Origin: Arthrobacter crystallopoietes BAB-32
Lineage (GTDB): Bacteria > Actinomycetota > Actinomycetes > Actinomycetales > Micrococcaceae
Direction of reading: 5' to 3'
DNA: 34,365 nt
NCBI RefSeq assembly: GCF_000328305.2
Contig: NZ_ANPE02000106.1
Span: forward strand, 1 to 34,365
The notes beneath the pieces were generated by a model. It searched no databases and was not told the origin of the DNA. It saw nothing but the letters and a program-made list of their open reading frames with translations. A program made the translations under genes and the position numbers. Shown here in pieces: positions 1-7,734 of the stretch (positions are counted from its first letter, which is position 1; every line of letters starts with the position of its first letter).

Positions 1-389
1 CGGCTGGCGTCGCGCGCGAGCTGGCAGTAGAGCGAGCGGTCGAACAGGACCAGGCCGCTGCTGTTCCGGGTCCGCCAGTAAGCGCCCAGAGCCATGGCGG
101 CGCGGACGCCGTTCTCCACGGCAGTCAAGCCTCCGTGGCCGAAGACCCGCTGTGCTGTGGTGCCGAACCGGCCGGCCCAGCGCTCCAGCGTCTTGCGCCC
201 GGCGTAGATCCCGTGGACGGAGATGGGTTCGCCAGCGGCGGCGAACCGGGCCTGCACATCGGCGGCGACAGACGTCTTGCCGGCACCATCGATACCGGCC
301 AAGGCAACGCGGAACGGCCCGCGAGCACCGGCCAATGGCACGCTCTGCAGGCTGGGGGAGACGAGCGCTTCTTCGGCCGTGGCGGTCAC
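1..389 (-). CDS. Thymidylate-kinase-like P-loop kinase, C-terminus outside window
   Basis: The reverse strand encodes a P-loop kinase whose 3' end lies beyond the left edge; 129 residues are visible. Walker A is G-I-D-G-A-G-K-T-S at residues 32-40, the form typical of dTMP-kinase-like proteins. A second element, F-D-R-S-L-Y near residues 116-121, resembles their DR(Y/H) motif. The expected reaction is ATP-dependent phosphorylation of a nucleotide or similar small molecule in the cytosol, but the substrate is not evident. An in-frame TGA lies 15 bases upstream, so GTG at 389 is the earliest possible start. It has no clear Shine-Dalgarno sequence, and a later start is possible. The gene is co-directional with the flavin reductase, 149 bases away, so it probably has its own promoter. 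The first 20 residues carry no obvious motif. Family call is fairly sure, exact role is not. Confidence 0.7.
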   Translation of the reverse strand, partial: MTATAEEALVSPSLQSVPLAGARGPFRVALAGIDGAGKTSVAADVQARFAAAGEPISVHGIYAGRKTLERWAGRFGTTAQRVFGHGGLTAVENGVRAAMALGAYWRTRNSSGLVLFDRSLYCQLARDAS

Positions 390-538
390 GGGAAGGCGCG
401 GCCGTCAGGGCAGGCCGCGGCGGCCCTCGTCGTCGTCATCATTCGCTTTACTTTAGGGACGAAAGCTGGACGTCCGCTTGGAACTGCCCGGTAGCGGGAC
501 CGACGCCGGCAGGACTGGACCGGACCGGCGGGCGAGCG

Positions 539-1045
539 CTACACGAAGGCAGGCTGCTCCAGCCGGCGGAAGGCCGAACCGTGGAACACCAGCGGCTCGT
601 GCGCCTCGTCGTGGGTGGTCAGTGCGTGCACGCGCAGCAGCACCACGTGGTGGTCGCCGGCCGGAACCTCGTTCTCCACCGAGCAGTCCAGCCAGAGTGC
701 GGCTTCCTCGAGGAACAGCGCGCCGCCGTCCGTGGAGTGCAGCTCAAGTCCGGCGAAGCGGTCCCCGGTCTTGGACGCGATCTGGCGGCAGACGCCGTCG
801 TGCCCGGTGCCCAGGACGGAGACGCCGATCCGTTCCGCAGTACGCACAATCGGCCAGGTCCGGGAGGTGTTCTGCACGGCGAACATCACCAGCGGCGGGT
901 CCATGGAAACGCCCACCGTGAAGGAGGAAGCGACAATGCCCTGGGGCGCGCCGTCGACAATGGCGCACAGGGCGGCGATGCCGGAGGGGAACCGCCCGAA
1001 GGCCTTGCGGAGGGTGTCCGGCTGCAGATCATCGTGGAGGGACAT
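539..1045 (-). CDS. Flavin reductase family protein under SAM-IV riboswitch
   Basis: This 168-residue protein matches the flavin-reductase-like FMN-binding split barrel: an N-terminal F-P-S-G-I-A-A-L block, then A-S-S-F-T-V-G-V-S and P-P-L-V-M-F-A near residues 38-56, and the late G-D-H-H-V-V-L-L element. Such proteins use NAD(P)H to reduce FMN or FAD and hand it to a partner monooxygenase. The ATG at 1045 follows AAAGGAA with good spacing. Upstream lies a SAM-IV riboswitch, so expression should fall when S-adenosylmethionine is plentiful. This points to sulfur scavenging, for instance supplying reduced flavin to a desulfonating monooxygenase; that is inference. No partner monooxygenase is in the same transcript, though an LLM-class oxidoreductase lies 1.4 kb away on the other strand. 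Confidence 0.85.
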   Translation of the reverse strand: MSLHDDLQPDTLRKAFGRFPSGIAALCAIVDGAPQGIVASSFTVGVSMDPPLVMFAVQNTSRTWPIVRTAERIGVSVLGTGHDGVCRQIASKTGDRFAGLELHSTDGGALFLEEAALWLDCSVENEVPAGDHHVVLLRVHALTTHDEAHEPLVFHGSAFRRLEQPAFV

Positions 1046-1099
1046 GCGGATTCCTTTGCCGTCAGGCGGATTTGCCGGTGTCCTCAGCCGCCGGCAGAT

Positions 1100-1219
1100 G
1101 CGCGGTACTTGCTCCGCAGGCCAGGTGGCCAGCGGGCCGAATCATCACCTGGAGCACCCCGCTACGGCGAGAGGGTTGCCGGCCAACCAGCCAGGGCTTG
1201 GTGTTGGCGCTCATGATTC
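1100..1219 (-). promoter_or_regulatory. SAM-IV riboswitch
   Basis: Read on the reverse strand, this leader matches my memory of the actinobacterial SAM-IV consensus. P1 is GAATCAT (1219-1213) pairing with ATGATTC (1145-1139), a perfect 7-bp stem. Inside it are ATGAGCGCCAACACCAAGCC, then GGCCGGCAACCCTC, then GCGGGGTGC and CCAGGTGATGA, in the order expected for the core. Downstream, a GCAAG-containing segment (about 1118-1101) fits the conserved 3' element and pseudoknot. TGCGGA at 1118-1113 is complementary to TCCGCA at 1050-1045, which includes the A of the start codon. Ligand control could therefore act on translation of the flavin reductase; this last step is inference. The 3' boundary is approximate. 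Confidence 0.88.
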
Positions 1220-1227
1220 TGGTTTCC

Positions 1228-1256
1228 ACGGTAGAAGCGCGGGCGCGCAGGGTCAA
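1228..1256 (-). promoter_or_regulatory. Promoter for the SAM-IV riboswitch transcript
   Basis: On the reverse strand a -35 box TTGACC (1256-1251) is followed after exactly 17 bases by a -10 box TACCGT (1233-1228). Transcription would start near 1221, just before the first base of riboswitch helix P1. The placement independently supports the riboswitch call. Confidence 0.75.
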
Positions 1257-1297
1257 CGCGGAGGGCCAAGTGCGGCAATACTTCGTAACCCGGCGGC

Positions 1298-2305
1298 TTA
1301 CTCCGCCGGTTCCGGTTTCCCGAAGGTTTCCGTGTCCACATCGGCCTGGGCGGCGGCGTTGTAGCGTGCGCCGTGCACCGTCTGCTCATTAATCAGCCCG
1401 TCGAGGCGCTGCAGCATGTTTTCGTCAAGTACGACGGCGGCCGCCGCCAGGTCTTCGTCCAAGTGCGCACTGTTCGTGGTTCCGGGAAGGGCGATGATGT
1501 TGCCGTCCTGGTGGAGCACCCAGGCCAGGGCCAGCTGCGCGGGCGTGCAGCCCGCCTCCTCGGCGAGCCGGGTGTAGCCGTCCAGCAGCCGCAGGTTCAG
1601 CGGGAAGTTCGCGGGCGAGAAGCGCGGCATGCCCCGGCGGAGGTCGCCCTCGGGCAGGGCGGAAGGATCGCGCAGCTTGCCGGTCAGGAAGCCGCGGGCC
1701 AGCGGGCTGAATGCGACGAACGCCGTGCCTAGCTCGCGGCAGGCGGACAGGACGCCGAGCTCCGGATTGCGCGTCCAGAGCGAATACTCGGTCTGCAGGG
1801 CCGCGATGGGGTGCACGGTGTGTGCCCGGCGCAGCGTGTCCGCCGAAACCTCGGACAGGCCGATGCCGCCGATCTTTCCCTCAGCCACCAGCTCCGCCAG
1901 CGCGCCGACGCTCTCCTCGACGGGGATGGTCTTGTCCCAGCGGTGCAGGTAGTAGAGGTCGATGTGGTCGGTGCGCAGCCGCCGCAGCGCCTCCTCGCAG
2001 GTGGCCTTCAGGGTGTGCGGCCGGCCGTCGATGACGCGCTTGCCGTCCACGCTGGTCATGCCGCCCTTGCTCGCCAGGAAGTACTCGTCCCGCCGCGGGC
2101 CGAGCACCTCGCCGACCAGGGTCTCGTTCGCGGTGGCGCCGTAGATGGCGGCGGTGTCGAAGTGCCGCACCCCGCGGTCCAGGGCGTGCAGCAGCAGGGC
2201 CTCGGCGTCCTCGCGGACCGGCGGAACCCCGTAGGCGTGGCTGAGGTTCATGCAGCCGAGCCCGATGCTGCCGACGTCCCTGGTTCCAATGCGGCGAGTG
2301 TCCAT
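1298..2305 (-). CDS. Aldo/keto reductase
   Basis: This 335-residue TIM-barrel oxidoreductase has the full AKR catalytic tetrad: D50 (HFDTA), Y55 (AAIYG), K80 (ASKGG) and H121 (YYLHRWD). The late S-P-L-A-R-G-F-L-T-G-K-L segment and the P-G-T-T-N block fit the NADP(H)-binding side. It should reduce aldehydes or ketones with NADPH in the cytosol; the substrate cannot be read from sequence. Length is normal for the family. The ATG at 2305 follows GGAAGG. The gene points toward the riboswitch-controlled flavin reductase, but that unit has its own promoter, so the two need not be co-expressed. It is divergent from the LLM oxidoreductase, with about 130 bases between the starts. Confidence 0.93.
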   Translation of the reverse strand: MDTRRIGTRDVGSIGLGCMNLSHAYGVPPVREDAEALLLHALDRGVRHFDTAAIYGATANETLVGEVLGPRRDEYFLASKGGMTSVDGKRVIDGRPHTLKATCEEALRRLRTDHIDLYYLHRWDKTIPVEESVGALAELVAEGKIGGIGLSEVSADTLRRAHTVHPIAALQTEYSLWTRNPELGVLSACRELGTAFVAFSPLARGFLTGKLRDPSALPEGDLRRGMPRFSPANFPLNLRLLDGYTRLAEEAGCTPAQLALAWVLHQDGNIIALPGTTNSAHLDEDLAAAAVVLDENMLQRLDGLINEQTVHGARYNAAAQADVDTETFGKPEPAE

Positions 2306-2435
2306 GCTGCCTTCCGTCGCGGTTGCTTGTCCCGCCTAACTTCCTACCACACGCGCTGTGCCTGCCCGCATCGCCTCCGGCGCGAATACCGGCCGATGCC
2401 TCGACAACCCCCGGACCGCGGGGTAAGCATGGACC

Positions 2436-3392
2436 GTGGCTGTCATCGGGTTCCATGCATCGCACGAACAGATCGCGCCGGCCCAGCTGCTGGCCGATGT
2501 CCAGCTCGCCGAGCAGGCCGGTTTCGGTGCTGCGATGTGCTCCGACCACCTGGAGCCGTGGTCGGAGCGGCAGGGCCATTCCGGCTTCGCCTGGTCCTGG
2601 CTCGGTGCGGCGCTGGCGACGACGCGGCTGCGCTTCGGCGTGGTCACGGCCCCGGGCCAGCGCTACCATCCCGTCGTGCTCGCGCACGCCTCGGCAACCC
2701 TGGCATCCATGTTCCCGGGCCGGTTCTGGTTTGCCCCGGGCAGCGGCGAGAACATCAACGAGCACGTCACGGGGGATGCCTGGCCGGCCAAGGATGTCCG
2801 GCAGCAGCGGCTGGAGGAGTGCGTGCAGGTCATCCGGCAAATGCACGACGGCGGCGCGGTCACCCACCGGGGACTCGTCACCGTGGAGCAGGCCAGGATT
2901 TGGGACGTGCCCGATCCGAAGCCGGCCATCATTGCCCCGGCGATCAGCCCGGACACCGCCGCGCGGGCAGCGGCCTGGGCGGACGGACTCATTACGGTCA
3001 ACCAGCCGGCCGAGCAGCTGCGCAAGGTTCTCGGTGCCTACCGGGACAACGGCGGCAAGGGAAAAGCCGCACTCCAGGTGCACCTGTCGTGGGCGCCCGA
3101 GGAGGATGCCGCCGTCGGAATTGCCCTGGACCAGTGGCGCAGCAATGTCTTCCCCTCGTTCGTAGGCGGTGACCTGCCCACCGCGGCGCATTTCGATGCC
3201 GTCAGCACCATGGTGGGGGAGGAGCAGATCCGGCAGGCGGTGAACGTCTCGGCCGACACCGGCCGGCACGTGCAGTGGCTGCGGGAGTACCTGGAGCTGG
3301 GCTTCGACGAGCTGTACCTGCACTTCGTCGGGCAGGAGCAGAAGCCGTTCATCCACGCCTTCGGCCAGGACGTGCTGCCGCAGCTGGGCTAA
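2436..3392 (+). CDS. LLM-class flavin-dependent oxidoreductase (non-F420 type)
   Basis: This 318-residue protein is a luciferase-like TIM barrel. It opens with A-V-I-G-F-H-A-S-H-E-Q and carries S-D-H-L-E-P-W near residue 36, T-A-P-G-Q-R-Y-H-P and F-W-F-A-P-G-S-G-E-N. These resemble the 'probable non-F420 flavinoid oxidoreductase' subfamily (TIGR03885 by memory). It probably uses FMNH2 or another reduced flavin to oxidise an unknown substrate. The GTG at 2436 is the start that best matches family N-termini; the SD is weak (GGGTAAG). Its stop overlaps the stop region of the convergent ligase gene by 4 bases. A flavin reductase sits 1.4 kb upstream, but on the opposite strand and under separate control, so partnership is only possible. 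Confidence 0.88.
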   Translation: MAVIGFHASHEQIAPAQLLADVQLAEQAGFGAAMCSDHLEPWSERQGHSGFAWSWLGAALATTRLRFGVVTAPGQRYHPVVLAHASATLASMFPGRFWFAPGSGENINEHVTGDAWPAKDVRQQRLEECVQVIRQMHDGGAVTHRGLVTVEQARIWDVPDPKPAIIAPAISPDTAARAAAWADGLITVNQPAEQLRKVLGAYRDNGGKGKAALQVHLSWAPEEDAAVGIALDQWRSNVFPSFVGGDLPTAAHFDAVSTMVGEEQIRQAVNVSADTGRHVQWLREYLELGFDELYLHFVGQEQKPFIHAFGQDVLPQLG

Positions 3393-4486
3393 GCCAGCAC
3401 GTCCGCGAGGTTGTACTTGACCGGTTCGTCCAGCTGCTCATAGGTGCAGGACTCGGGGTCGCGGTCCGGCCGCCAGCGGACAAACTGTGCCGTGTGCCGG
3501 AAGCGCTCGCCCTCCATGTGGTCGTACTTGACCTCGAGCACGCGTTCGGGCCGCAGCGGCACGAACGAGAGGTCCTTGCCGGCGCTCCAGCGGCTGCCCT
3601 CGGAGGTCAATGGCGTGCGCTTGCCGGCTTCATGCTCGGTCCGGTTCCACGGGTGGGTGCCCGAATCGGCGATCAGCGGCTGCAGTTCCTCGAACAGTTC
3701 CTTGCGCCGCTTCATGGAGAAGGCGCCCGCGACCCCCACATGGGTGAGGTTACCGCCGTCGTACAGGCCCAGCAGCAGCGAGCCGACAAGCCCGGGACCG
3801 CTCTTGTGCACGCGGTAGCCGGCCACTACGCAGTCAGCCGTGCGTTCGTGCTTGATCTTGAACATGGCCCGCTTGTCCGGCTGGTACGTCCCGTCCAGCG
3901 GCTTGGCGACAATGCCGTCCAGCCCCGCACCTTCGAAATGCTTGAACCACTCTTCGGCCTCGGCATGATCCTGCGTGGCGCGGGTCAAGTGGACCGGCCC
4001 TGCGGCGTCGGCGAGGACTTCCTCCAGAGCGTTCCGACGGGCGGAGAACGGCAGCGGCATCAGGTCCACGTCGTCGAGCGCCAGCAGGTCGAAGGCCACA
4101 AAGCTCGCCGGAGTGTCCTTGGACAGCAGCTTCACCCGGCTGGCCGCCGGATGAATGCGTTGCTGCAGCAGTTCGAAGTCCAGCCGGTCGCCGCCGGGAC
4201 GGACCAGGATGATCTCGCCGTCCACCACGCACCGCTCTGGCAGCTGCTCCAGCGCGGCCTCGACCACCTCAGGAAAGTAGCGCGTCATCGGCTTCTCATT
4301 CCGGCTGCCAATCTCCACGTTGTCGCCGTCGCGGAAGATGATCGACCGGAAGCCGTCCCACTTGGGCTCATAGCTCAGCTCGCCCTCCGGGATCCTCGCC
4401 ACGGACTTGGCGAGCATGGGCGCGACCGGGGGCATCACAGGCAGTTGCATGAGGCCCATTCTTGCCGCTGGCCCCGGCGCTGTCAT
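3389..4486 (-). CDS. ligC: ATP-dependent DNA ligase, LigC type
   Basis: The protein has an adenylation domain followed by an OB-fold domain, without the extra polymerase or nuclease domains of LigD. Motif I is K-W-D-G-F-R with nucleophile K42; V-V-D-G-E-I (motif III), D-G-I-V-A-K (motif IV) and a late F-K-I-K-H (motif V) follow in order. It seals nicks using ATP, and in actinobacteria LigC is considered a repair ligase beside the essential NAD-dependent LigA. The ATG at 4486 overlaps the IclR stop as ATGA, suggesting translational coupling. An internal ATG at 4450 (M-Q-L-P-V-M-P-P) matches the N-terminus of mycobacterial LigC as I recall it and could be the true start. No Ku gene is present in the window. 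Confidence 0.93.
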   Translation of the reverse strand: MTAPGPAARMGLMQLPVMPPVAPMLAKSVARIPEGELSYEPKWDGFRSIIFRDGDNVEIGSRNEKPMTRYFPEVVEAALEQLPERCVVDGEIILVRPGGDRLDFELLQQRIHPAASRVKLLSKDTPASFVAFDLLALDDVDLMPLPFSARRNALEEVLADAAGPVHLTRATQDHAEAEEWFKHFEGAGLDGIVAKPLDGTYQPDKRAMFKIKHERTADCVVAGYRVHKSGPGLVGSLLLGLYDGGNLTHVGVAGAFSMKRRKELFEELQPLIADSGTHPWNRTEHEAGKRTPLTSEGSRWSAGKDLSFVPLRPERVLEVKYDHMEGERFRHTAQFVRWRPDRDPESCTYEQLDEPVKYNLADVLA

Positions 4487-5382
4487 CCCTTGGTGCCATC
4501 CCGGCGCAGGCCGGGACCGGCTGGAGTGCGGTCGGGGCGCGGCGCCGAGGGCAGGTACTCGAGCGAATCCACCGATGAGCCGACCAGCGTGCGGTACCGG
4601 CTCCCTGCCGCCGCACTGCCGGTTGGGGCATAGGCGGCCAGCAGGTCCTTGGTGATCGCCCTGGAGGCAGCCTTGAGCAGGCCGACGAGCGGCAGCACGG
4701 GAGCGTCGTCGTTGGGCACCACCACACTGACGCCTGCAACCACGGCATCATTGACCCCGAACACGGGCACCGCGATGCCGCGCGCGTCCGGATGGATATA
4801 GCCGCTGGCCACGACGTGGCCGGACCTGCGGATCTCGTGCAGCGTGCGGCGCAGGTCTTCGGGGTCGCGGATGGTGTGGTCCGTGTACTGGAACAGTTCC
4901 TTACGCACGATGTCCTCCTGGTAGGCCTCCGGGGCATGAGCCAGCAGGACGAGACCGCTGCTTGAGGCATGGAGAGGCAGGCGGCCGCCGACCAGCGTCA
5001 CGTTGACCACCGCGTCCCGTGCCGAGAGCCGTTCGAGGAAAAGGACTTCGTTTCCCTCCAGGATGCCCAGCTGGGTGTGCTGCCGCACCCGGGACTGCAC
5101 GGCCTGGAGATGCACCATCGCGATCTCACGCAGTCCCAGAGCGCCCGGGGTGCGGCAGGCCAGTTCCCACAAGCGCACTCCCAAGCGGTAGGTCTTGTCC
5201 GGCTGGCGTTCGAGAAGGCCGAATTCCTCGAGCTCGGCGACCAAGCGGTGGGTCGTGGCCAGCGGCATTCCGCTGCGCCGGGACAGCTGCGAGATCGAGA
5301 GGAAGACCGCATCGACGTCGAACGCGGCGAGCAACTGCATGGTGCGGCTAAGTGCGGAACGTCCGGCGGAAGCCTTCGCCAT
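4483..5382 (-). CDS. IclR-family transcriptional regulator
   Basis: This 299-residue protein has an N-terminal winged helix-turn-helix (about residues 8-65; L-S-I-S-Q-L-S-R-R-S-G-M-P-L-A-T-T-H-R-L is the recognition region) and a C-terminal IclR ligand domain. IclR proteins often control aromatic-acid catabolism in response to the substrate. The gene is divergent from the binding-protein/P450/ferredoxin operon across 136 bases, so that operon is the likely target. The ATG at 5382 follows GAAAGGA. The last ~30 residues are rich in Pro and Arg and run past the usual IclR end, possibly an added tail. Its stop overlaps the ligase start by ATGA. The effector is unknown; a para-substituted benzoate is a guess from the neighbouring P450. 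Confidence 0.9.
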   Translation of the reverse strand: MAKASAGRSALSRTMQLLAAFDVDAVFLSISQLSRRSGMPLATTHRLVAELEEFGLLERQPDKTYRLGVRLWELACRTPGALGLREIAMVHLQAVQSRVRQHTQLGILEGNEVLFLERLSARDAVVNVTLVGGRLPLHASSSGLVLLAHAPEAYQEDIVRKELFQYTDHTIRDPEDLRRTLHEIRRSGHVVASGYIHPDARGIAVPVFGVNDAVVAGVSVVVPNDDAPVLPLVGLLKAASRAITKDLLAAYAPTGSAAAGSRYRTLVGSSVDSLEYLPSAPRPDRTPAGPGLRRDGTKG

Positions 5383-5392
5383 GAGTTTTTCC

Positions 5393-5468
5393 TTTCAAAT
5401 GAAAACCGGGTTCTCCCCAGAATGTGTCACGGGTCATAGTTCTGTCCAGCCGGTGCATGAACCGGGTT
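5393..5468. promoter_or_regulatory. Candidate IclR operator region (palindrome plus direct repeats)
   Basis: The divergent intergenic region holds three symmetric elements: TTTCAAATGAAA (5393-5404; arms TTTCA/TGAAA, overlapping the ribosome site of the iclR-like gene), and AACCGGGTT twice (5404-5412 and 5460-5468), 56 bases apart. The second copy overlaps the right arm of CCGGT-N6-ACCGG (5450-5465). Pairs of symmetric sites between an IclR gene and its target operon are commonly operators. Binding is inferred only. Confidence 0.4.
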
Positions 5469-5518
5469 GGGGCAATCAGATGGCGGAGCGTGCAGCGCCC
5501 GCGCGGGAAAGGACACTG

Positions 5519-6496
5519 ATGATTCAACGTCGAAGCATCCTGAAGACGAAGGCTTCCATGGTGGCGGCAGGAGCCGCTGCCGTGGCGCTTGGCCTGACCG
5601 CTTGCGGCGGGAGCAGCAGTGCGGCGCCTGAGGGTGCCGACGCCACCGCGGAAACAGTCCAGGTCGGCTACTTCCCGCTGGTCCACACTTCCACCGCCGT
5701 GCATGCCGATGAAGCCGGGATCTTCGAGGCGAACGGGCTGGACGTCGAGCTGGTTTCCACCCAGGGCGGCGCCGCAGCCATCCCCGGACTGGTCTCCGGC
5801 AGTGTCGACTTCACCTACACCAACTACACCTCGGCCCTGCTGGCCGCCGAGCAGGGCCTCCCGGTCCGCCTGGTCGCCGGCAACGACGTCGGCAAGGCGG
5901 ACCACGGGATCTTCGTCGCCAAGGATTCGGGCATCGAGAGCATTGCCGACCTGAAGGGCAAGTCCTTCGCAGTGAACAACCTGCAGAACATCGGCACCGT
6001 GGCCATCAACGCCCTGCTCGAGGAGGCAGGCCTGCAGGCTTCCGACGTGAAGCTCGTGGAAATGCCGTACCCGGACATGCAGGCGGCATTGGAGCGCGGC
6101 GACGTGGATGCCATCTGGCAGGTCGAACCCTTCCAAGCCGGCGCGGCAGCCGCCGGGCTCGTCAAGATCGGCGACCTGTTCACCGGCCCGGTTGCGGACA
6201 TGCCGGTTGCCGGCTGGATCACGACCGAGAAGTTCGCCCAGGAGAATCCCGAGGCAGTGGCGGCGTTCAAGGAAGCGCTCGCTGCATCGGCGGAGGAACT
6301 GCAGGGTGACCGGGACCGGCTGGTCGAACTGGTGCCGACGTTCACCAAGGTGGGGGCCGACGTCGTCCAGGCCATCGAGATGCCGCAGTTCCAGGGTGAG
6401 CTGGATGTCGAGGCGCTGCAGAAGACGGCCGACCTGATGTTGAAGTACCAGATCACGGACAGCGAGCTGGACGTCCAGACGCTGGTCGCCGAATAG
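5519..6496 (+). CDS. ABC-type substrate-binding lipoprotein (NrtA/SsuA/TauA-like)
   Basis: This 325-residue exported protein has a lipoprotein signal ending in G-L-T-A-C-G-G, so Cys near residue 29 should be lipidated. The mature part opens with V-Q-V-G-Y-F-P-L and has F-T-Y-T-N-Y-T-S-A-L-L-A-A-E-Q-G, as in the NMT1/THI5-like periplasmic-binding family that carries sulfonates, nitrate, taurine, pyrimidine precursors or aromatic acids. The ATG at 5519 follows AAAGGA; an in-frame ATG at 5480 is less likely. Only 8 bases separate it from the P450, so the two are co-transcribed. No permease or ATPase gene accompanies it, which is unusual. The context suggests that it delivers the P450 substrate, perhaps an aromatic acid, to a transporter encoded elsewhere. 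Confidence 0.88.
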   Translation: MIQRRSILKTKASMVAAGAAAVALGLTACGGSSSAAPEGADATAETVQVGYFPLVHTSTAVHADEAGIFEANGLDVELVSTQGGAAAIPGLVSGSVDFTYTNYTSALLAAEQGLPVRLVAGNDVGKADHGIFVAKDSGIESIADLKGKSFAVNNLQNIGTVAINALLEEAGLQASDVKLVEMPYPDMQAALERGDVDAIWQVEPFQAGAAAAGLVKIGDLFTGPVADMPVAGWITTEKFAQENPEAVAAFKEALAASAEELQGDRDRLVELVPTFTKVGADVVQAIEMPQFQGELDVEALQKTADLMLKYQITDSELDVQTLVAE

Positions 6497-6504
6497 GAGG
6501 AGCC

Positions 6505-7716
6505 ATGACCACCGAGACCTCAGCGCTGAGCGGAGTCGCATCGCTGGAGCTGGACCCCTTCAGCGACAGCTTCCTCACCAACCCCTACCCGGCCCACGAG
6601 GAAATGCGCGAAGCCGGCCCGGTGTTCTGGCTGGAGCGCTACGAGCTGTGGGGTGTCGCCCGGTACAGCGAGGTGACGCAGGTGCTGGTCGACCACGAAA
6701 CGTACGTCTCCTCGCGCGGCGTGGGGATCTCGGACTTCGCCAAGGAGAAGCCGTGGCGGCCGCCGAGCCTGCTGCTGGAAGCCGATCCGCCCCACCACAC
6801 CAAGGCGCGGCACGTCGTCTCGCAGATCCTGACCCCGAAGTTGCTGCGCACGCTCAAGGAAGGGTTCCAGGAGCGCGCCGACGAACTGGTGGCCCGCGTA
6901 GCCGCCCGCGGCGGGGAAATCGACGGCGTGGCCGACTTGGCCGAGGCGTACCCGCTCGAAGTCTTTCCGGACTTCATCGGCCTGCCCAAGGAGGGCCGGG
7001 AGAACCTGCTGCCCTACGGTTCGATGGTCTTCAATACCTTCGGGCCGCGGAACAGCCATTTCGAGCGGGCGATGGAGCGCGGCGCGAAGGCGCAGGGCTG
7101 GATCATGGAACAGTGCCAGCCGGGTGCGCCGGCACGGGACGGCCTGGGCGCGAAAATCCACGCCGCCGCGGCCGAAGCCGGCTATGGCGCCGAGGACCAG
7201 GCGAAGCTGCTCCGGTCCTTCCTGTCGGCAGGCGTGGACACCACCGTGCACGGCATCGGCAACGCTCTGGAGTGCCTGGCCCGGAACCCGGAGCAATTCG
7301 CCGCACTGCGCGAGGACCCGGCGCTGGCCCGTGCCGCCTTCGAAGAGACAGTGCGTTTCTCTTCCCCGGTGCAGACCTTCTTCCGCACCACGAGCAGGGA
7401 CACGGAACTCTCCGGCATGGCCATTCCGGAAGGTTCCAAGGTGCTGATGTTCTTGGCCGCCGCGAACCGCGACCCGCGGCAGTGGGAGCGGCCCGACGAA
7501 TTCGACATCCGCCGCAAGGCCGCCGGACACGTCGGTTTCGGCTTCGGGGTCCACGCCTGCCTGGGGCAGATGCTGGCCCGGTTGGAAGGTGAATGCTTCC
7601 TCAGTGCCCTGGCACGCCACGTGGACACCATCGAGCTGGCCGGCGAACCGGTCCAGCAGCTCAACAACACGCTCCGCGGACTGGACAGCCTGCCCCTGCG
7701 GCTCACCGCCGCCTGA
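6505..7716 (+). CDS. Cytochrome P450, CYP199A-like (para-substituted benzoate monooxygenase)
   Basis: This 403-residue soluble P450 has the I-helix A-G-V-D-T-T (D245, T246), ExxR at E281-R284, and the heme loop F-G-F-G-V-H-A-C-L-G with ligand C352. It closely resembles my memory of CYP199A2/A4 of Rhodopseudomonas palustris, which hydroxylate or O-demethylate para-substituted benzoates such as 4-methoxybenzoate. Shared segments are S-S-R-G-V-G-I-S-D-F, K-P-W-R-P-P-S-L, G-R-E-N-L-L-P-Y and N-N-T-L-R-G-L. The residues that hold the substrate carboxylate in CYP199A4 (Arg92, Ser95, Arg243, Ser244) appear here as R85, S88, R237 and S238. A G-G-A-G SD precedes the ATG. The ferredoxin follows after 18 bases; no ferredoxin reductase is nearby. 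The substrate is inferred, not shown. Confidence 0.93.
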   Translation: MTTETSALSGVASLELDPFSDSFLTNPYPAHEEMREAGPVFWLERYELWGVARYSEVTQVLVDHETYVSSRGVGISDFAKEKPWRPPSLLLEADPPHHTKARHVVSQILTPKLLRTLKEGFQERADELVARVAARGGEIDGVADLAEAYPLEVFPDFIGLPKEGRENLLPYGSMVFNTFGPRNSHFERAMERGAKAQGWIMEQCQPGAPARDGLGAKIHAAAAEAGYGAEDQAKLLRSFLSAGVDTTVHGIGNALECLARNPEQFAALREDPALARAAFEETVRFSSPVQTFFRTTSRDTELSGMAIPEGSKVLMFLAAANRDPRQWERPDEFDIRRKAAGHVGFGFGVHACLGQMLARLEGECFLSALARHVDTIELAGEPVQQLNNTLRGLDSLPLRLTAA

Positions 7717-7734
7717 GCAGGGAAGGACAAGACC

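Noticed and set aside
390-538. Short upstream frame of 12 codons before the kinase GTG
   Set aside because: Too short and without a clear ribosome site to claim a leader peptide.
1062-1256. A 64-residue open frame on the minus strand upstream of the flavin reductase
   Set aside because: It coincides with the SAM-IV riboswitch core and has no protein-like pattern; the RNA structure explains the sequence.
1881-3356. A 491-residue minus-strand frame over the AKR/LLM region
   Set aside because: It overlaps two well-identified genes and matches neither family nor codon bias.
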